Of a stretch of DNA of 64,000 nucleotides, positions 46,001 through 58,300 are shown one piece after another. The first letter of the stretch is position 1, and every line of letters starts with the position of its first letter. The notes below the pieces were generated by a model. That model was not told where the DNA came from. It ran no database searches and saw nothing but the letters and a program-made list of their open reading frames with translations. Source of the stretch: Molossus alvarezi (lineage: Eukaryota; Chordata; Mammalia; Chiroptera; Molossidae); the NCBI GenBank assembly GCA_037176705.1, contig CM073891.1, positions 91,222,327 to 91,286,326 on the forward strand, in the 5' to 3' direction. The position numbers and the translations under genes are program-made.

Positions 46001-47116
46001 AAGCCACCAAATTATCTTCCAAAATGGCTGTACCATTTTGCATTCATATCAGAAATAAATAAGAGTTTGTGTTGCTTTACATTCTTCAAAATATCAGGTG
46101 TTATCATTGTTCTGAATTCTGGACATTCTAATAGGTGTGTAGCAACCTGCTCATAATCATTTGTTACTGCTAAGATTTTTTTGTTTTTGTTGATTCTTTC
46201 AGATTTTCTACAAAGACAATAATATTATTAGCATATAAATAGTTTTATTTTCTCTTTTCTAATCTTCACACCTTTTATTTTATTTTCTTGTCTGATTGCA
46301 TTAGCTAGAATTTTCTGTACTATATTGAAAGGAAGTATTGAGAGAGGACATCTTTGCCTTTTTCTTTTCTTAGTAGAAAATATTCTAGTTTCTCACCATT
46401 AAGTATAATATTAGGATATGGATGGCCTCATAGAATGTGTTAGGATGTATACCCTCAGTTTCGATCCTCTAAAAGAGATTGTAGAGAATCAGTAAAAGGT
46501 AGAATTAACCAGTGAACACATCTGGGCTTGTGTTTTCTGTTTTGAAAAGTTATTAGTTACAGATTCAATTTTTTAATTAATATAGGTTTATTCAGATTGC
46601 CTATTGCTCTTTTGTGCATTTTTAAAGATTGTGTATTCCAAAAAATTTGTATCTTTTTATCTTTCTTAATTCTGTGGTCATAGAGTTGCTCATAGTATGT
46701 TTTTTTATTATTTATAATGACCCTGGGATATGTAAAGATATACTTCTTTTTATTTTTGGTATTAGTAATTTGTCATCACTCTTTTTTCTTTTTTGTTAAT
46801 CTGAGTAGAGGCTTTTTTATTTTATTGATATTTTTTAAGAGTCAACTTTTGGTTTTGTTGATTTTTTTCTATCACTTTCCTATTTTTAACTTTACTAATT
46901 TTTGCTTTTTTTTTTTTTCCTGCTTACCTTGGATTGAAATTTACCTTTTTCTAGTTTCCTAAAATAGAAGCTTGAACTGATTTTAGATCATTCTTCTTTT
47001 TTAATGCATTCATGTAATGCCATACATTTCCTTCTAACACTGCTTTTACTGTACCCCACGAGGTTTGATGTTCTCATTTTTACTTAGTTCAAAATATTTT
47101 AAAATTTCTTTTGAGG

Positions 47117-47364
47117 CCCTGGCCAGTTTGGCTCAGTGGTTAGAGCATCAGCCTGTGGTCCAGAAAGACTCGGGTTTGGTTCCCGCTAAGGGCGCATACC
47201 TCAGTTGCAGTTTGTCCCCGGCCCTGGTTGGTCGTATGGGTAGCAGCCATTCGACGTGTCCCTTTCACATCGATGTTTCTCCTCTCTCTCTCTCTCTTCC
47301 TTTCTCTCCCTCCCTCTCTACCTGAACAAAAAATGGAAAAATGTCCTCGAGTGAGGATAAAAAA
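47117..47364 (+). mobile_element. Ves SINE (long type), sense
   Basis: CCTGGCCAGTTTGGCTCAG to GTGAGGATAAAAAAA. AATTTCTTTTGAG (about 47103) and AATTCTCTTGAG (about 47364) form the diverged duplication. Confidence 0.94.
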
Positions 47365-47838
47365 ATTCTCTTGAGACCTTTTCTTTGATGCATGCATTAT
47401 TTAGAGGTACACTGTTTAATCTCCAAAGTATCTGGGAATTTTCTGGCTTTCTGTTACTGATTCCTAGTTTTGTTCTTGTGGTCTGAGAAAAGACATATAA
47501 TTTCTGTTGTTTTACATGTGTTAAATTGTGGTTTACAGTCCAGAATGTGGTCTATCTTGGTGTTTATTCCATCTGGGCTTGAGATAATGTCTACTTTCTG
47601 CTGTTGGATGAAACACTCCATGGATGTTTATTGTATCCATTCAGTTGATATTGTTAAATTCATCTATGTTTTTAATGATTTTCTGCTTGTTGAATTTACC
47701 TGTTTATGGTAGAGGATTGTAGAACTCTCCAACCATGATATTAAATTTCTCTTTTTCTCTTTCAAGTTTTATCAATTGTTCTCTCGTGTATTTTGGTGCT
47801 TTGCTGTTAGGCACCTACACATTAAGAATTGTTATATT

Positions 47839-48041
47839 GCCCGGCCAGTGTGGCTCAGTGGTTGAGCATGGACCCATGAACCAAGATATCAATAGTTTAA
47901 TTGGTGGTCAGGGCACATGTTCAGGTTGTGGGCCTGATCCCCAGCAAGGGGCATGTAGGAGGTGGCCAGTTGATGTTCTCTCTCATCGATGTTTCTCTCT
48001 CTCCTTCTCCCTTCCTCTCTCTTTAAAAAAAAGTTAAAAAA
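47839..48041 (+). mobile_element. Ves SINE (short type), sense
   Basis: CCCGGCCAGTGTGGCTCAG, CATGTTCAGGTTGTGGGC, CTCATCGATGTTTCTC, A-rich tail. The flanks (AAGAATTGTT / AAAATTCTTGG) give only a weak duplication. Confidence 0.92.
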
Positions 48042-49140
48042 AAATTCTTGGAGAATTTACCCTTTTACCATTATGTAAAGCTCCTAATTTTCCTTGCTCT
48101 GAAGTCTGCTCTGTCCGAAATTAATATAGCTCCTCAAACTTTCTTTTAATTAGTATTAGCATGGTATATCACTTTTCACCCCTTTAATCTAAATGTGTTT
48201 TTATATTTAATGTAGATTTCTTATAGTTCAGTCCTATTTTTTAATTATCTTTGAATATCTTTAAATTGGTGTATTTAGATCATTAACGTTTAAAATGCAT
48301 TCTATAAACAGATTAATATCCATCATATTTGTTGCTGGTTTATAGCTGTTGTTATTGTTCTTTGTTTTTATATTCTGTTCTTTTTCTGCCAATCATAGCT
48401 TTAATCAAGTGCTTTATATTATTTCATTTTTTCTCGGTTGAAAGTTCAGACATGATGTACTAGGTGGAAGGAACTGCAGTAAACAGGCCGTTAGTGTTGA
48501 GCTGTTGCGGTGGGGAGAGTGGAGCATTCTATAGTCCTATCTATGATTAGGTCTCAGGCTCACGTGAGCGTCACAAGTGCCTCTGAGGTGTTTTTCATAG
48601 CTTAGGTGGACAGAATGGCTGGAAGATGCTGGAGTCGGGTATTTCCTTCTCCCAGGTCAGTTAGGCATTTCCCTTCCGCCAGGTCAGTTAGGTTTTGATA
48701 AAACCCCAATAGGTTAGACCTGTAGTAAAACATTTCTTTTTTCTTGAGGGCAGGCCTTGTCAGAAATAACAGATGTTCAGGTATATTTCAAAATCATTAC
48801 CGGCTCCCTGAGCTCCAAGGGGATTTTTCTCTGATCTTCACAAAAAGATGTGGTAGAGCTCCAAGTAATGAACTCATAAAAGTGTGAGGGTCTCACTGAG
48901 TTTTTAACACAGAGAATTTTCCACCGGGAGCCTCCAGTAACTAGTTTCTGCAGATATTTCTACTCCAGTAACTTGTTCTCTGTATTTGCCTGTTAGCCTC
49001 TCCAATGTTGGAAAAAGTGTTTTGCCCCGTGACTTCACTTTTCTGATGAACATAAGAGTTGTTGATTTTTCAGTATGTTTGGTTTTTACTTGTTAAGACA
49101 GAGTGGCAACGTCCAAGCTTCTCATGTGCTGCATTAGGAA

Positions 49141-49770
49141 GTAAAAGTCTAATAAGTATTTTTATAATGGAATAAAATAAGTTGATTCTCAATATCTTTA
49201 ATGTTTTAGTAATTATGTGGTGTTGAATTTTAAAATTTTATCTATACCTTTATAGCTAATAGGAAGAGTGTTTCTAATCTTTTTTGTTTGTTTGTTTGTT
49301 TGTTTGTTTGTTTTTGTCAGCAAACATTTAAGGTCATGGAACAATTGTGTTTTTCCCATTAATCATTCAGGTCTTTGCACAGTTCAGTTTGCCTGATCAT
49401 TTTTGCAGTTCCACAAGTAAGGACAGTCTGTACTTTTTTATCCTGCATTTTATTTCCCATATATACATGAGTTCCTCTTCTGGTTCAGTGATATACTGAT
49501 GTACTGCTGTAGGCTATTAGAGTTTTAAAAATACTGAAACTCTGGAGCATATTTCGATATTGAATATGGATACTTCTCTCTTCATTCCAACTATTATTCT
49601 ACTTTTACAAATCTTCTTTAAGATGAAAAATCACACTTGATCATAATGACTTGTTAAATATGTTGCTGGAATCCATTTGTTTATATTAATTAGAACTTAA
49701 TTATAGTAATCAGAACTTAAGCCTCTACTTGCTTTTTGCATATTTTTTATATCTGATTTTTGTATTAGAC
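49141..49770. other. AT-rich sequence with a (TTTG)n repeat
   Basis: A perfect (TTTG)n run of about eight units lies at 49284-49312. No gene or other repeat is recognised. Confidence 0.6.
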
Positions 49771-49779
49771 ATCTTCTAG

Positions 49780-50016
49780 TTTTTGTTTTGTTTTTTTTTA
49801 TTTATCATTCCTTTATTGAGATTTAGAGAGAGAGGCATGGAAGGGGAGAGAGAGATAGAAACATCAATGAGAGAGAAGATCAATGATGGGTTGCCTACTA
49901 CATGCCCCCACTGAGGATTTGGCCCACAACCTGGGCATGTGCCCTGACCGGGAATCGAACCAGCGACCTCTTGGTGCATGGGTCGATGCTCAACCACTGA
50001 GCCACACCAGCCAGGC
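49780..50016 (-). mobile_element. Ves SINE (short type), antisense
   Basis: TTATTGAGATTTAGAGAGAG, GTGCCCTGACCGGGAATCGA and GAGCCACACCAGCCAGGC. The short duplication TCTTCTAG lies at 49772-49779 and 50017-50024. Confidence 0.94.
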
Positions 50017-50024
50017 TCTTCTAG

Positions 50025-50864
50025 CCTTTGTAATAAACTGGAAATCAACTGGTGTTTTTCAAAGATGTAGATCCTTGACTGTATTTTCTAATTTTATACG
50101 TCTAGTTTTATTTTTTATTCAAAATATGAGTCAATTTTGGCTCACAGAATTTATTCAATAATCATCCATTTGTCTACATTTTCAAATGTGTTGCAATAAA
50201 GTATGCATATTATTCTCTTGAATTTTTAAAATAATCTCAATGCTTTAAAGATAATCATGAATGAATCATATTTGCCAAATATTGCTTATTTTAATGGTGT
50301 TTTTAAACAACACATTTTTGGTTATATTTGTCAGTTTATTGCTTTCCTTCTCCATTTGGCTTCTCTTTATTCATTTTATTCTTCTATTCTTTCAGATTAA
50401 CCTTGGCCACTGTCCAACTCCTGTGGCTTTTAGAGCCATTTTCCACAAGCTCCACACACTGTCATGCACACTTCATCATATACATTGAGTGAAAACTCAG
50501 AGGCCTTAGTTTGCTTTCAAAATTGTTCTAACATCAAAGGAAAAATTCTAGTTGGCCATCATACTGCTAAATCTTAACTTTCTCCAGTTTCACAATGAAA
50601 ATAGTTTTTTTACACCTTTTTTGGTGTTGATAAAAAACTTAGCAAGACTTTTTTGCACTTTATTTAAATCCAAAATATAAGCAAAATAAGCAAGTCTTCA
50701 TTCACACAGGTTCATTGAAATGTCATAATTTTAAGCTATGTATAAACTTTAGCAGTGTCCCTTTAAACACTGTATGGTCTTCCTTTATTCCTAGGTGTTT
50801 ATAGTTTTTCATTTCTATATTTTTTACACATGGTCTATTTGTGTCATAAGCTCTTCCTTCCTCC
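50025..50864. other. AT-rich sequence, nothing recognised
   Basis: No gene, repeat or RNA signature that I can support. Confidence 0.5.
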
Positions 50865-51175
50865 CATTTCTGGGTATGTATATATAAAAAAATGGTCATT
50901 ATTTGAAGAGATATCTGTACTCTCATGTTAATTGCCGCATTATTCACAATAGTCAAGGTCTGGAAAAAGCCCAACTGTCTGCTGACAGACAAATAGATAA
51001 AGAAAATATGTTATATATACAATTAAATAATATTGAAACTTGAAAAGAAAGGAAATTCTATCATTTGCAATAACAGATGAAACTGGAGGGTATTATGCTA
51101 AAAGAAACATGCCAAAAAGAAAAAGACAAACAATGCGTGGTATATCTTATGTGTGGATTCAAAAATAAACAAATA
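50865..51175 (+). mobile_element. Old L1 ORF2 C-terminal fragment, sense
   Basis: CTGGGTATGTATATA, TGCCGCATTATTCACAATAG, AGCCCAACTGTC and GATGAAACTGGAGGGTATTA follow the usual order of an old L1 ORF2 end. Heavy decay, no open frame. Confidence 0.82.
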
Positions 51176-51666
51176 AACAAGCTCTTCCTCCCCAGATACT
51201 TTTTCTCAGCAATATTTAGCAATCTCTACCATGAGTTACATCATTTTCTTATTTTTTTTAATATTAGATCGAACCCATGGTGCCTGTGTACTTAGTGGTA
51301 TACCTGGATTATAGTTTACCATTGTTTTTATTTCCCCTTTGTTATTGATTCCTTCCACTTATGGCACCAGAACCTTCTTTTAACTTTGGAGAAGTTCCTG
51401 TGATTCAGGTAAGATGCCTGTCTCCTTCATACCCCCATGACTTGGCCTAGCTAATTATAGTATTTTATATATACTACATTTGTTTTCAGTATTTATTTCT
51501 CTATTTAACATTGATTTTTTTCTCCAAATTTGTCGTTATTTTTTATTAATTTTAGCAATCCTTTCTTATATTTGTCTAATGTAATACACTACTGAATTAG
51601 TCTAAAGAGGGGTTACTGGAGTCTGCAGATCCTCTGTTTTGTTTGTTCATTCATTCATTCTCTCCC
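51176..51666. other. No gene or repeat recognised
   Basis: Between an old L1 piece and a TG microsatellite. Confidence 0.5.
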
Positions 51667-51670
51667 ACAT

Positions 51671-51674
<4 letters not shown>

Positions 51675-51712
<38 letters not shown>
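51675..51712. repeat. (TG)n microsatellite
   Basis: About 19 TG units with one interruption. Confidence 0.95.
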
Positions 51713-51715
<3 letters not shown>

Positions 51716-51866
51716 AGCTTTATGTTTCTCCCGGATAGACTATTCAAGGGGCAGGGAGTAAAGATATAAGACATTTTTCTGATCCATCAGTACCTCTCTG
51801 GTGAAAGTTAATAATGACCAAACACTTCCAAAGACCCAGAAAGGTGCCTGACCATTAGGGAAGTAT

Positions 51867-52010
51867 AGTTGACTCTTGAACAATGTGGGTTTAAACTGTG
51901 AGGGTCCACTTATAAGCAGATAATTTGCAGTTGACTCACTCAGTTCAATTGACCAACACTGTTTAATTGACCCGTGAAGCTGAAACCCACATTGTTCAAG
52001 TGTCAACTGT
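51867..52010. mobile_element. Tigger2/MER2-like MITE, palindromic
   Basis: The ends AGTTGACTCTTGAACAATGT and ACATTGTTCAAGTGTCAACT are inverted copies. GGGTTTAAACTGTGAGGGTCC-like text after the left end is typical of the family. A TA dinucleotide lies at both borders, the Tc1/mariner target. At about 144 bases it is an internally deleted, non-autonomous copy. Confidence 0.88.
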
Positions 52011-53084
52011 ACCCACAAGAAACTTGCATAATTGAACTGGATCTTAAATATAATAAGCACTTGGTGTCCATGCCCGCCCCTCCTCTTCACCTGGCATCCT
52101 GGGGTCCCATAGGCCAAGACTCTTTAGACAAAATGCTCCCAAGGAGCCAGATTTGAAAGCACAATCTGTCCAGACAGAAGTGCCAAACTAAGAAAGAGAG
52201 AGAAAAGTGAGAGAGGGTGAGGGTGTGTGTAGGGAGGGGTAAAGGATACACTTGGGGGTGCAGCAGCAGATTACGACTTACTTCTGCTGCAACAGGTTCT
52301 GCTCATCTAGGCTCCGAGTCCATGACTCCTGTCTCTGGAACCATCAACAGAAGTTTCTCCACAGACAAAAAATGAGCCCCTTCATCTTGGGCAGCAACAA
52401 CTCCATGTCACGTAGGGTGAGCGCCTGTGGGGCTGAGGCTGAGACCAGACCCTGACTGGACTCAACCCTGTGGCCACAGGGGCCCCCTCAATGGCTGGCC
52501 TGCCCTCTCCCTGTAGAAGTCCCATCTCCTCCCTGACCCACCAGGTGTCCCGGGGAGGCGCCCCAGCCAGACCGCAGACAGGCCTCAGGATTTGTTACCC
52601 TTGGCGGAGCTGGCACTCCCTCACTGGCCCCTCAGGCAGAAGCCCCTCGGAAGCTGTGCAGACAAACTTCCTCTCTCCTCCCAACTTACCTGGGACCTTG
52701 TGGAAACTCCTCCACCTTGGCCCTAACCCAGCCCCCAGGACAGTCCAGAACGGGGAGTTCTTCAAAGAGACTGGAGAGACCTCCCTTGGACTTTGGGACA
52801 CCTGGTGACCTTTTATAGAAGGACTTGATGGGTCAGACTAGACTGAGAGACTCAGGCAGTGAGGGAGGAGGGAGGAGTCAGGCAGGCTTTTGGGTTTGAG
52901 GGCCCCTCAGTGAGCAAGTGAGCGAGCCCTCCTTTCTCACAGGGCCTTTCCTGTCGGCCTCCCCCAACCCTTTTCTGTGTCTGCCCCTGCTGGGGACTCA
53001 GCTTTTTCCAAATCATCCTTTAATCTCTCACCTGGCCCAGAATGAGTATACAAGTATTGAAAATTCTTATTTTCCTCACCAACT
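52011..53084. other. GC-richer unrecognised segment
   Basis: From about 52240 to 53000 the sequence is clearly richer in G+C than its surroundings and has no repeat signature that I know. Sense frames of 67 codons (52252-52455) and 112 codons (52470-52808) overlap an antisense frame of 68 (52595-52801). None has a recognisable domain. A splice-donor-like CACGTAGGGTGAGC occurs near 52410. It may be exonic, an old retrocopy or plain intergenic DNA. I cannot decide. Confidence 0.35.
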
Positions 53085-53275
53085 GTAGGTCAGCAAACTT
53101 TTTTTGGTAAAGGGCCAGGACAGTAAAAGTAAATATTTTAGGCTTTTCAAGCTCTAACACACCTTTCTTTTTTACAACCTTTAAAGATGTAAAATACATT
53201 GTTAGCTCATGAGCTAAGACACAAAATGAAACTGTGGGCAGGATTTGATCTCTGGACAGAGTTTGCAGCCCCTAC
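53085..53275 (+). mobile_element. hAT-Charlie-type MITE fragment
   Basis: GTCAGCAAACTTTTTTTGGT, AAAGGGCCAGGACAGTAAA and TATTTTAGGCTTTTCAAGC, with TTTGATCTCTGGACAGAGTT at the end, follow a common mammalian hAT MITE (about 190 bases). The exact family name is not certain. Confidence 0.7.
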
Positions 53276-53317
53276 TCTGGACCTCTAGAGACCCTCCCCA
53301 ACATGACATACATGTAG

Positions 53318-53405
53318 TGAGGTGCCAAATAAAATGCAGAGCACCCAGTTCAATTTGTATTTCAGAGAAACAACAAAGAAGACTTTGGGTGTAAGTAAGC
53401 CCTGA
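53318..53405 (+). repeat. Fragment of an old palindromic MITE
   Basis: TGCCAAATAAAATGCAGAGC and ACCCAGTTCAATTTGTATTTC, followed by GAGAAACAACAAAGA, resemble one arm of a known palindromic mammalian repeat. Only one arm is present. Confidence 0.45.
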
Positions 53406-53439
53406 GTACTGCAGATGCTGTCTCTGGCAACGTCCAGGG

Positions 53440-53580
53440 GAGGCAGTGTCTACGCCAGCTGTGCCTTTAACAAAGTGTTCCCAGGTAGGCTTGTGTCATA
53501 AGGTGGGTATTTTCTGCATTTTACCAATGAAGAGAAAGAACAAAACTCAAAGTGGCAAAGTAAATCACCCAGGGCAGACT
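53440..53580 (-). mobile_element. MIR SINE fragment, antisense
   Basis: GTGGGTATTTTCTGCATTTTAC, CAATGAAGAGAAAG and GTAAATCACCCAGGGC are in the reversed MIR order. Confidence 0.6.
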
Positions 53581-53587
53581 GTTCGGA

Positions 53588-54127
53588 TCATCCTGTCCAT
53601 TTCCGTACCTGATCCTCTTCCTTCTTTGCCATCTCTTTTGGAAGCTCTTCTTGGAACTTCACCTCCACCTCCTCTGGGAAAGGAAGTGAGATGATGCTGG
53701 ATGGTGCCAGCTTCACCGCCTTGCCTACCTGCGCAGGTGGTGAACACGGGAGAGAAAATCCATGCCCTGGAGGAGGGATATTGATGGCTTTTGAGGGTCC
53801 GAACATCATGGTATTAGGAGCAGGCAGCACGTGCTTGTGTGGATGGTCCTTCCAGTTCACCAAGGGGAGGCGCCCCAGAGGAGAGTACGAAGTGTCTGGG
53901 AGAGGACACCGCCTTCTCTGCTCAATGTAAAAGCCAGATGGTAAAGGTGCAGATCCTGGTGAAACAGCCTGTGACCAGGTTCCCGTAGCAGGTGCAGGAT
54001 CAGCAGAGTGGTCTCGGCCAGGTGGGGCATCATCGCAGTCAACAGGGAAAACCACTGGGTGATGGCCACCGGACAAGAGACGGCTTAGGCAAAATGACAG
54101 ATGAAACTTACAAAGCCAATTGTCCAC
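53588..54127 (-). other. Unrecognised 179-codon antisense open frame (possible exon or retrocopy)
   Basis: The frame is bounded upstream by a TAG directly before its first codon (GTG). The first in-frame ATG comes only at about residue 107, so it is not a stand-alone gene. Its translation is not low-complexity: Pro- and His-rich with RRRCPLPDTSYSPLGRL, NWKDHPHKHVLPAPNTMMFG and a charged end FPEEVEVKFQEELPKEMAKK. It is not like any L1 or ERV protein. An acceptor-like CTCTATTCTCAG lies upstream (about 54160). Donor-like GCGCAGGTAGGC (about 53735) and GATCAGGTACGG (about 53605) lie inside. A GC-box cluster lies about 120 bases upstream. I do not recognise the protein. It could be an exon of a host gene, a decayed retrocopy, or chance in GC-rich DNA. 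Confidence 0.35.
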
Positions 54128-54244
54128 CTACAGCCAGTTGTGTGCCAAATGAACCTGAGAATAGAGTAGAAACTGGGAGAGCTTCTCCTTAGCTTCCCAC
54201 TCCTTGCAGCACTGAACTAATTCCAGCCTAACTGAACTTAACTG

Positions 54245-54335
54245 CTGCTCGGGGGCCGGGCTGTCGGGGGGCGGGGCTGTCGGGGGCGGGGCATGTGGAA
54301 GGGGGCGGGGCATGTGGAAAGGGCAGGGAATCACC
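54245..54335. promoter_or_regulatory. Cluster of GC boxes in a short tandem repeat
   Basis: GGGGCGGGG or a close variant occurs at least three times within 70 bases, in units of about 17-20 bases: GGGGCGGGGCTGTCGGG, then GGGGCGGGGCATGTGGAA. Such boxes bind Sp1-type factors in promoters. The tandem arrangement may equally be a small GC minisatellite. CpG density is locally the highest I see in the window. Confidence 0.5.
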
Positions 54336-54339
54336 AGAA

Positions 54340-55040
54340 AGTGGGAGAGGGGGTGGGCTCCTGCAAGTCCTATGCATGAAGAGAGGATGGTGAAGGGAGT
54401 AGGGCAATGCCCTTTTGACCAACTCTTACTGAAGTTTTTAGAACCTGGGACTTCCCCCTGTAGGTTTTAGGTGTTTGACATCAGATGGGCCACCATGTGT
54501 GGGACTGTCCAGGATCATGGAAGCCTCACTTGCTAGATCTCACCGGCTTGGTACCAGCTCTGTAGATCCCTTCGCACCTTTCCAGGGATCCCAGAGGCCA
54601 AAGATCTTAAAAATAAAAGACATGAAAAGTAACAGTAATGTCCAGAAAAAACAACTTAAAAACAGCCTTTGAAGTATTTGGGGTTATATCTCATATTTAA
54701 ATCTCTATACAGTTATTGTCTAAACCCTTGAAGCCACAGTGCCCCCTGTTACTTTTATTAGACTGAATGACACGTTAAGAAAAATAAAAATAAAATTAAA
54801 CCATGAACAAAATAATATTGTTTGAAAAAATTAGTGTTGTATCTTGTGTGCCCAGGAAAAGACCTACATTATGAGATTTAAAAGACCAAAGTAATAGTAC
54901 ATATAGCAGGTTGCTTCCCTTATTTAGTTTTGCATAATGAGCATTAATTTATACAATCAGTTATTTTAACCATGTAGAAATAATACTCTTTGACCTAAAC
55001 AGTGTTAGAACATTAAAACACTCAGTTTTGTGGACCTCCA
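54340..55040. other. No gene or repeat recognised
   Basis: Mixed sequence between the GC-box cluster and L1 K. A frame of 65 codons at 54475-54672 has no recognisable content. Confidence 0.5.
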
Positions 55041-55301
55041 TAGATATGTTTTTCTTTTTATTTTAAATTAATTAATTTATTTTTGTTACAAATGTTTCTC
55101 TTTTCCCCCCCACTGAATCCCCCCTCCCTTTCCCTCCCAGCCCTGTCTCCAGCTTTGTTGTCCATGTCCATTGCTCATGCACACATGCATATAAGTTCTG
55201 TGGTTTATCTCTCCCCCACCACTCCCTCTTCTGAGGATTGTCAGTCTGTACCCCACTTCCATGTCTCTGGGACTACCCCATTCCTCAGACTGCAATGTTA
55301 A

Positions 55302-58300
55302 TTATATTCCACAAATAAGAGAGATTATGTGATACTTGTCTTTCTCTGCTTGGCTTGTTTCACTTAGGAAAATAGTTTCCAGGCCCCTCCATGTAGTCTA
55401 AAAGGATAAGAGATCTTTCTTTCTTACAGCTGCATAGTATTCCATTGTGTCTATGTACCACTGCTTTTTTATCCATTCGTCTACTGATGGACATTTGGGC
55501 TGTTTCCAGATCTTAACTATTGTAAATAGTGCTGCTATGAACATGAGGGTACATATATTATTTCTGGTTGGTGTTTCGGGCTTCCTAGGGTATATTCCTA
55601 GAAGTGGGATCACTGGGTCAAATGGAAGTTCAATTTTTAGTTGTTTGAGGTAACACCATATTGTTTTTCATAGTGGCTACATCAGTCTGTTTTACCACCA
55701 GCAGTGTACTAGAGTCCCCTTTTCTCCACACCCTCACCAACACTTGTTCGATGATTTGTTGATGGCAGCCATTCTGACAGGTATGAGGTGATACCTCATT
55801 GTTGTTTTAATTTGCATCTCTCTGATGATTAGTGATGTTGAACATTTCTTCATATGTCTCTTAGCCATTTGTATGTCCTGTTTGGAGAGGTGTCTATTTA
55901 GTTCCTCTGCACATTTTTTAATTGGGTTCTTTGTCTTCCTTTTGTGGAGTTGTATGAGCACTCTATATATATTGGAAATTAACCCCTTCTCTGATATATC
56001 ATTGTCAATGATGCTCTCCCTTACAGTGGGTTGCCTTTCCACTTTGATGATTGTATTTTTTGCTGTGCAGAAGCTTTTGAGTTTGATGTAGTCCCATGTG
56101 TTCATTTTCTCCTTTATTTCTGTTGCCTTAGGTGATGTATCAGTGAAAATTCTGCTGCGTATGATGTCTGAAATTTTGTTGCCTACAGTTTCTTCTAGGA
56201 TTTTTATGGATACATGAGTCACATTTAAATCTTTTATCCATTTTGAGTTTATTCTTGTGTAGGGTATAACTTGATGGTCTAGTGTCATTTTTTTCCACAT
56301 CTAGCTGTCCAATTTTCCCAACACCATTTATTTAAGAGGCTGTCATTACTACACTGTATGCTCTTGCCACCTTTGTCAAAATATTGATTGAGTGTATTGC
56401 CAGGGGGTCTATTTCTGGGTTCTCTCTTCTGTTCTCGTCCATATGCCTGTTCTTGTGCTGGTACCAGGCTGTTTTAATTACAGTGGCTTTGTAGTATAAC
56501 TTGAAATCTGGTAATGTGATCCCTCCAACTTTGTTCTTCTTTTTCAAGATTGCTGTGGCTATTCCAGGTCTTTTTTTGTTCCATATGAACTTTTGAAGTA
56601 TTTGTTCTAGTTCTGTGAAGTATGTCATTGGTATTTTGATGGGGATTGCATTGAATCTATAGATTGCTTTGGGTAGTATGGACATTTTAATGATGTTAAT
56701 TCTTCCAATCCATGAACAAGGTATGTGCTCCCACTTTTTTATATCTTCTTCTATTTCTTTTTTCAATGACGTGTAGTTTTCTGTAAATAGGTCCTTTATT
56801 TCTTTGGTTAAGTATATTCCTAGGTATCTTAATTTTTTTGCGACTATGATAAATGGGGTTATTTTTTTAGTTTCTCTTTCTGTGAGTTCATCATTGGTGT
56901 GTAAGAATGCCATCGATTTCTTGACATTAATTTTGTATCCTGCTACTTTGCCAAATTCATTCCTTAAGTCTAGTAAGTTTTTGATGGAGTCTATGGGGTT
57001 TTCTACGTATAGTATCATGTCATCCGCGAGTAACGACAGTTTCACTTCCTCCTTTCCAATTTGGATCCCTTTTAATTTTTCTTCCTGTCTGATTGCTGTG
57101 GCTAAGACTTCCAATACTATGTTAAATAAGAGTGGCAAAAGTGGGCATCTCTGTATTGTTCCTGTTTTTAAGTGAAATGCTTTTAATTTTTGCCCATTGA
57201 GTATGATGTTGGCTGTAGGTCTTTCTTATATGGCCTTTATTATGTCACGATATGATCCCTATATTCCCAGAATGCTGAGCGTTGTTATCAGTAATGGATG
57301 CTGGATTTTGTCAAATGCTTTTTCAGCTTCTATTGATATAATCATATGATTTTTATCCTTCATTTTGTTAATGTTGTGTATCACATTTATTGATTTGTGA
57401 GTATTGTACCAGTCTTGCATTTCTGGGATGAATCCCACTTGGTCATGGTGAATAATTTTTTTGATGTATTGTTTGATTCGATTTGCTAGTATTTTGTTCA
57501 GAATTTTTGCGTCTATGTTCATCAGGGTTATTGACCTGTAGTTTTTTTCTTTGTAGTGTCTTTTTCTGGTTTTGGAATTAGAATTATGCTGGCCTCATAA
57601 AACGAGTTAGGAAGGCTTCCTTCTTCTTGAATTTTTTGAAATAGTTTGAAGAGAATGGCTATTAGTTCTTCTTTGAATGTTCGGTAAAATTCCCCCACGA
57701 AGCCATCTGGGCCCCTGGGCTTTTGTTTGCTGGAAGAGTCTTAATTACATCTTCAATTTCTTCCATTGTTATTGATCTGTTCAAGTTTTTTATCTCTTCC
57801 CGGTTCAGTTTTGGGAGAATACGTGTCTCTAGAAATTTGTCCATTTCACTTAGATTATCGAATTAGTTGCTGTATAATTGTTCACATTATTTGTTTACAA
57901 TCCTTTGTATTTCTGTGGTGTCACTTATTATTTCTCCTCTTTCATTTCTGATTTTGTGTATTTGGGTTCTCTCTCTTTGTTTATGGGTAAGTCTAGCTAA
58001 GGGTCCATCAATCTTGTTTATCTTTTCAAAGAATGAGCTCTTTGTTTCATTGATTCTCTAAAATGTTTTTTGTTTTGTTTTGTTTTTTGTCTCCATGTCA
58101 TTTATTTCTGCTCTGATCTTTCCTATTTCCTTCCTTCTACTTGCTCTGAGGTTTTCTTTTTGTTTGCTTTCTAGTTCTTTAAGTTGTGAGGTTAGACAGT
58201 TTGTTAGAAATTTTTCTTCCTTCTTGAGGTAGGCCTGTAGTGCTTTGAACGTCCCTCTCAAAACTGCTTTCACTGCATCCCATAGCTTTTGTGTTGTTGT

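Larger units (their letters stand above)
45623..49140 (-). mobile_element. Very old L1 L, antisense, with three nested insertions
   Basis: From 45623 the plus strand carries reversed ORF2 C-terminus ('CCAAAATGGCTGTACCATTTTG' near 46018), reverse-transcriptase and linker segments (46140-47100), and endonuclease-region text up to about 48470. Then comes a segment up to about 49140 that I take to be its 5' region, with less certainty. No frame of L1-like content remains. It contains a 96-base L1 tail and two sense Ves SINEs. It abuts the 5' end of L1 G. Confidence 0.72.

Noticed and set aside
56804..57175. Sense frames over L1 K and L1 J (e.g. 123 codons here, 213 codons at 59577-60218)
   Set aside because: They are antisense shadows of L1 ORF1 and ORF2.
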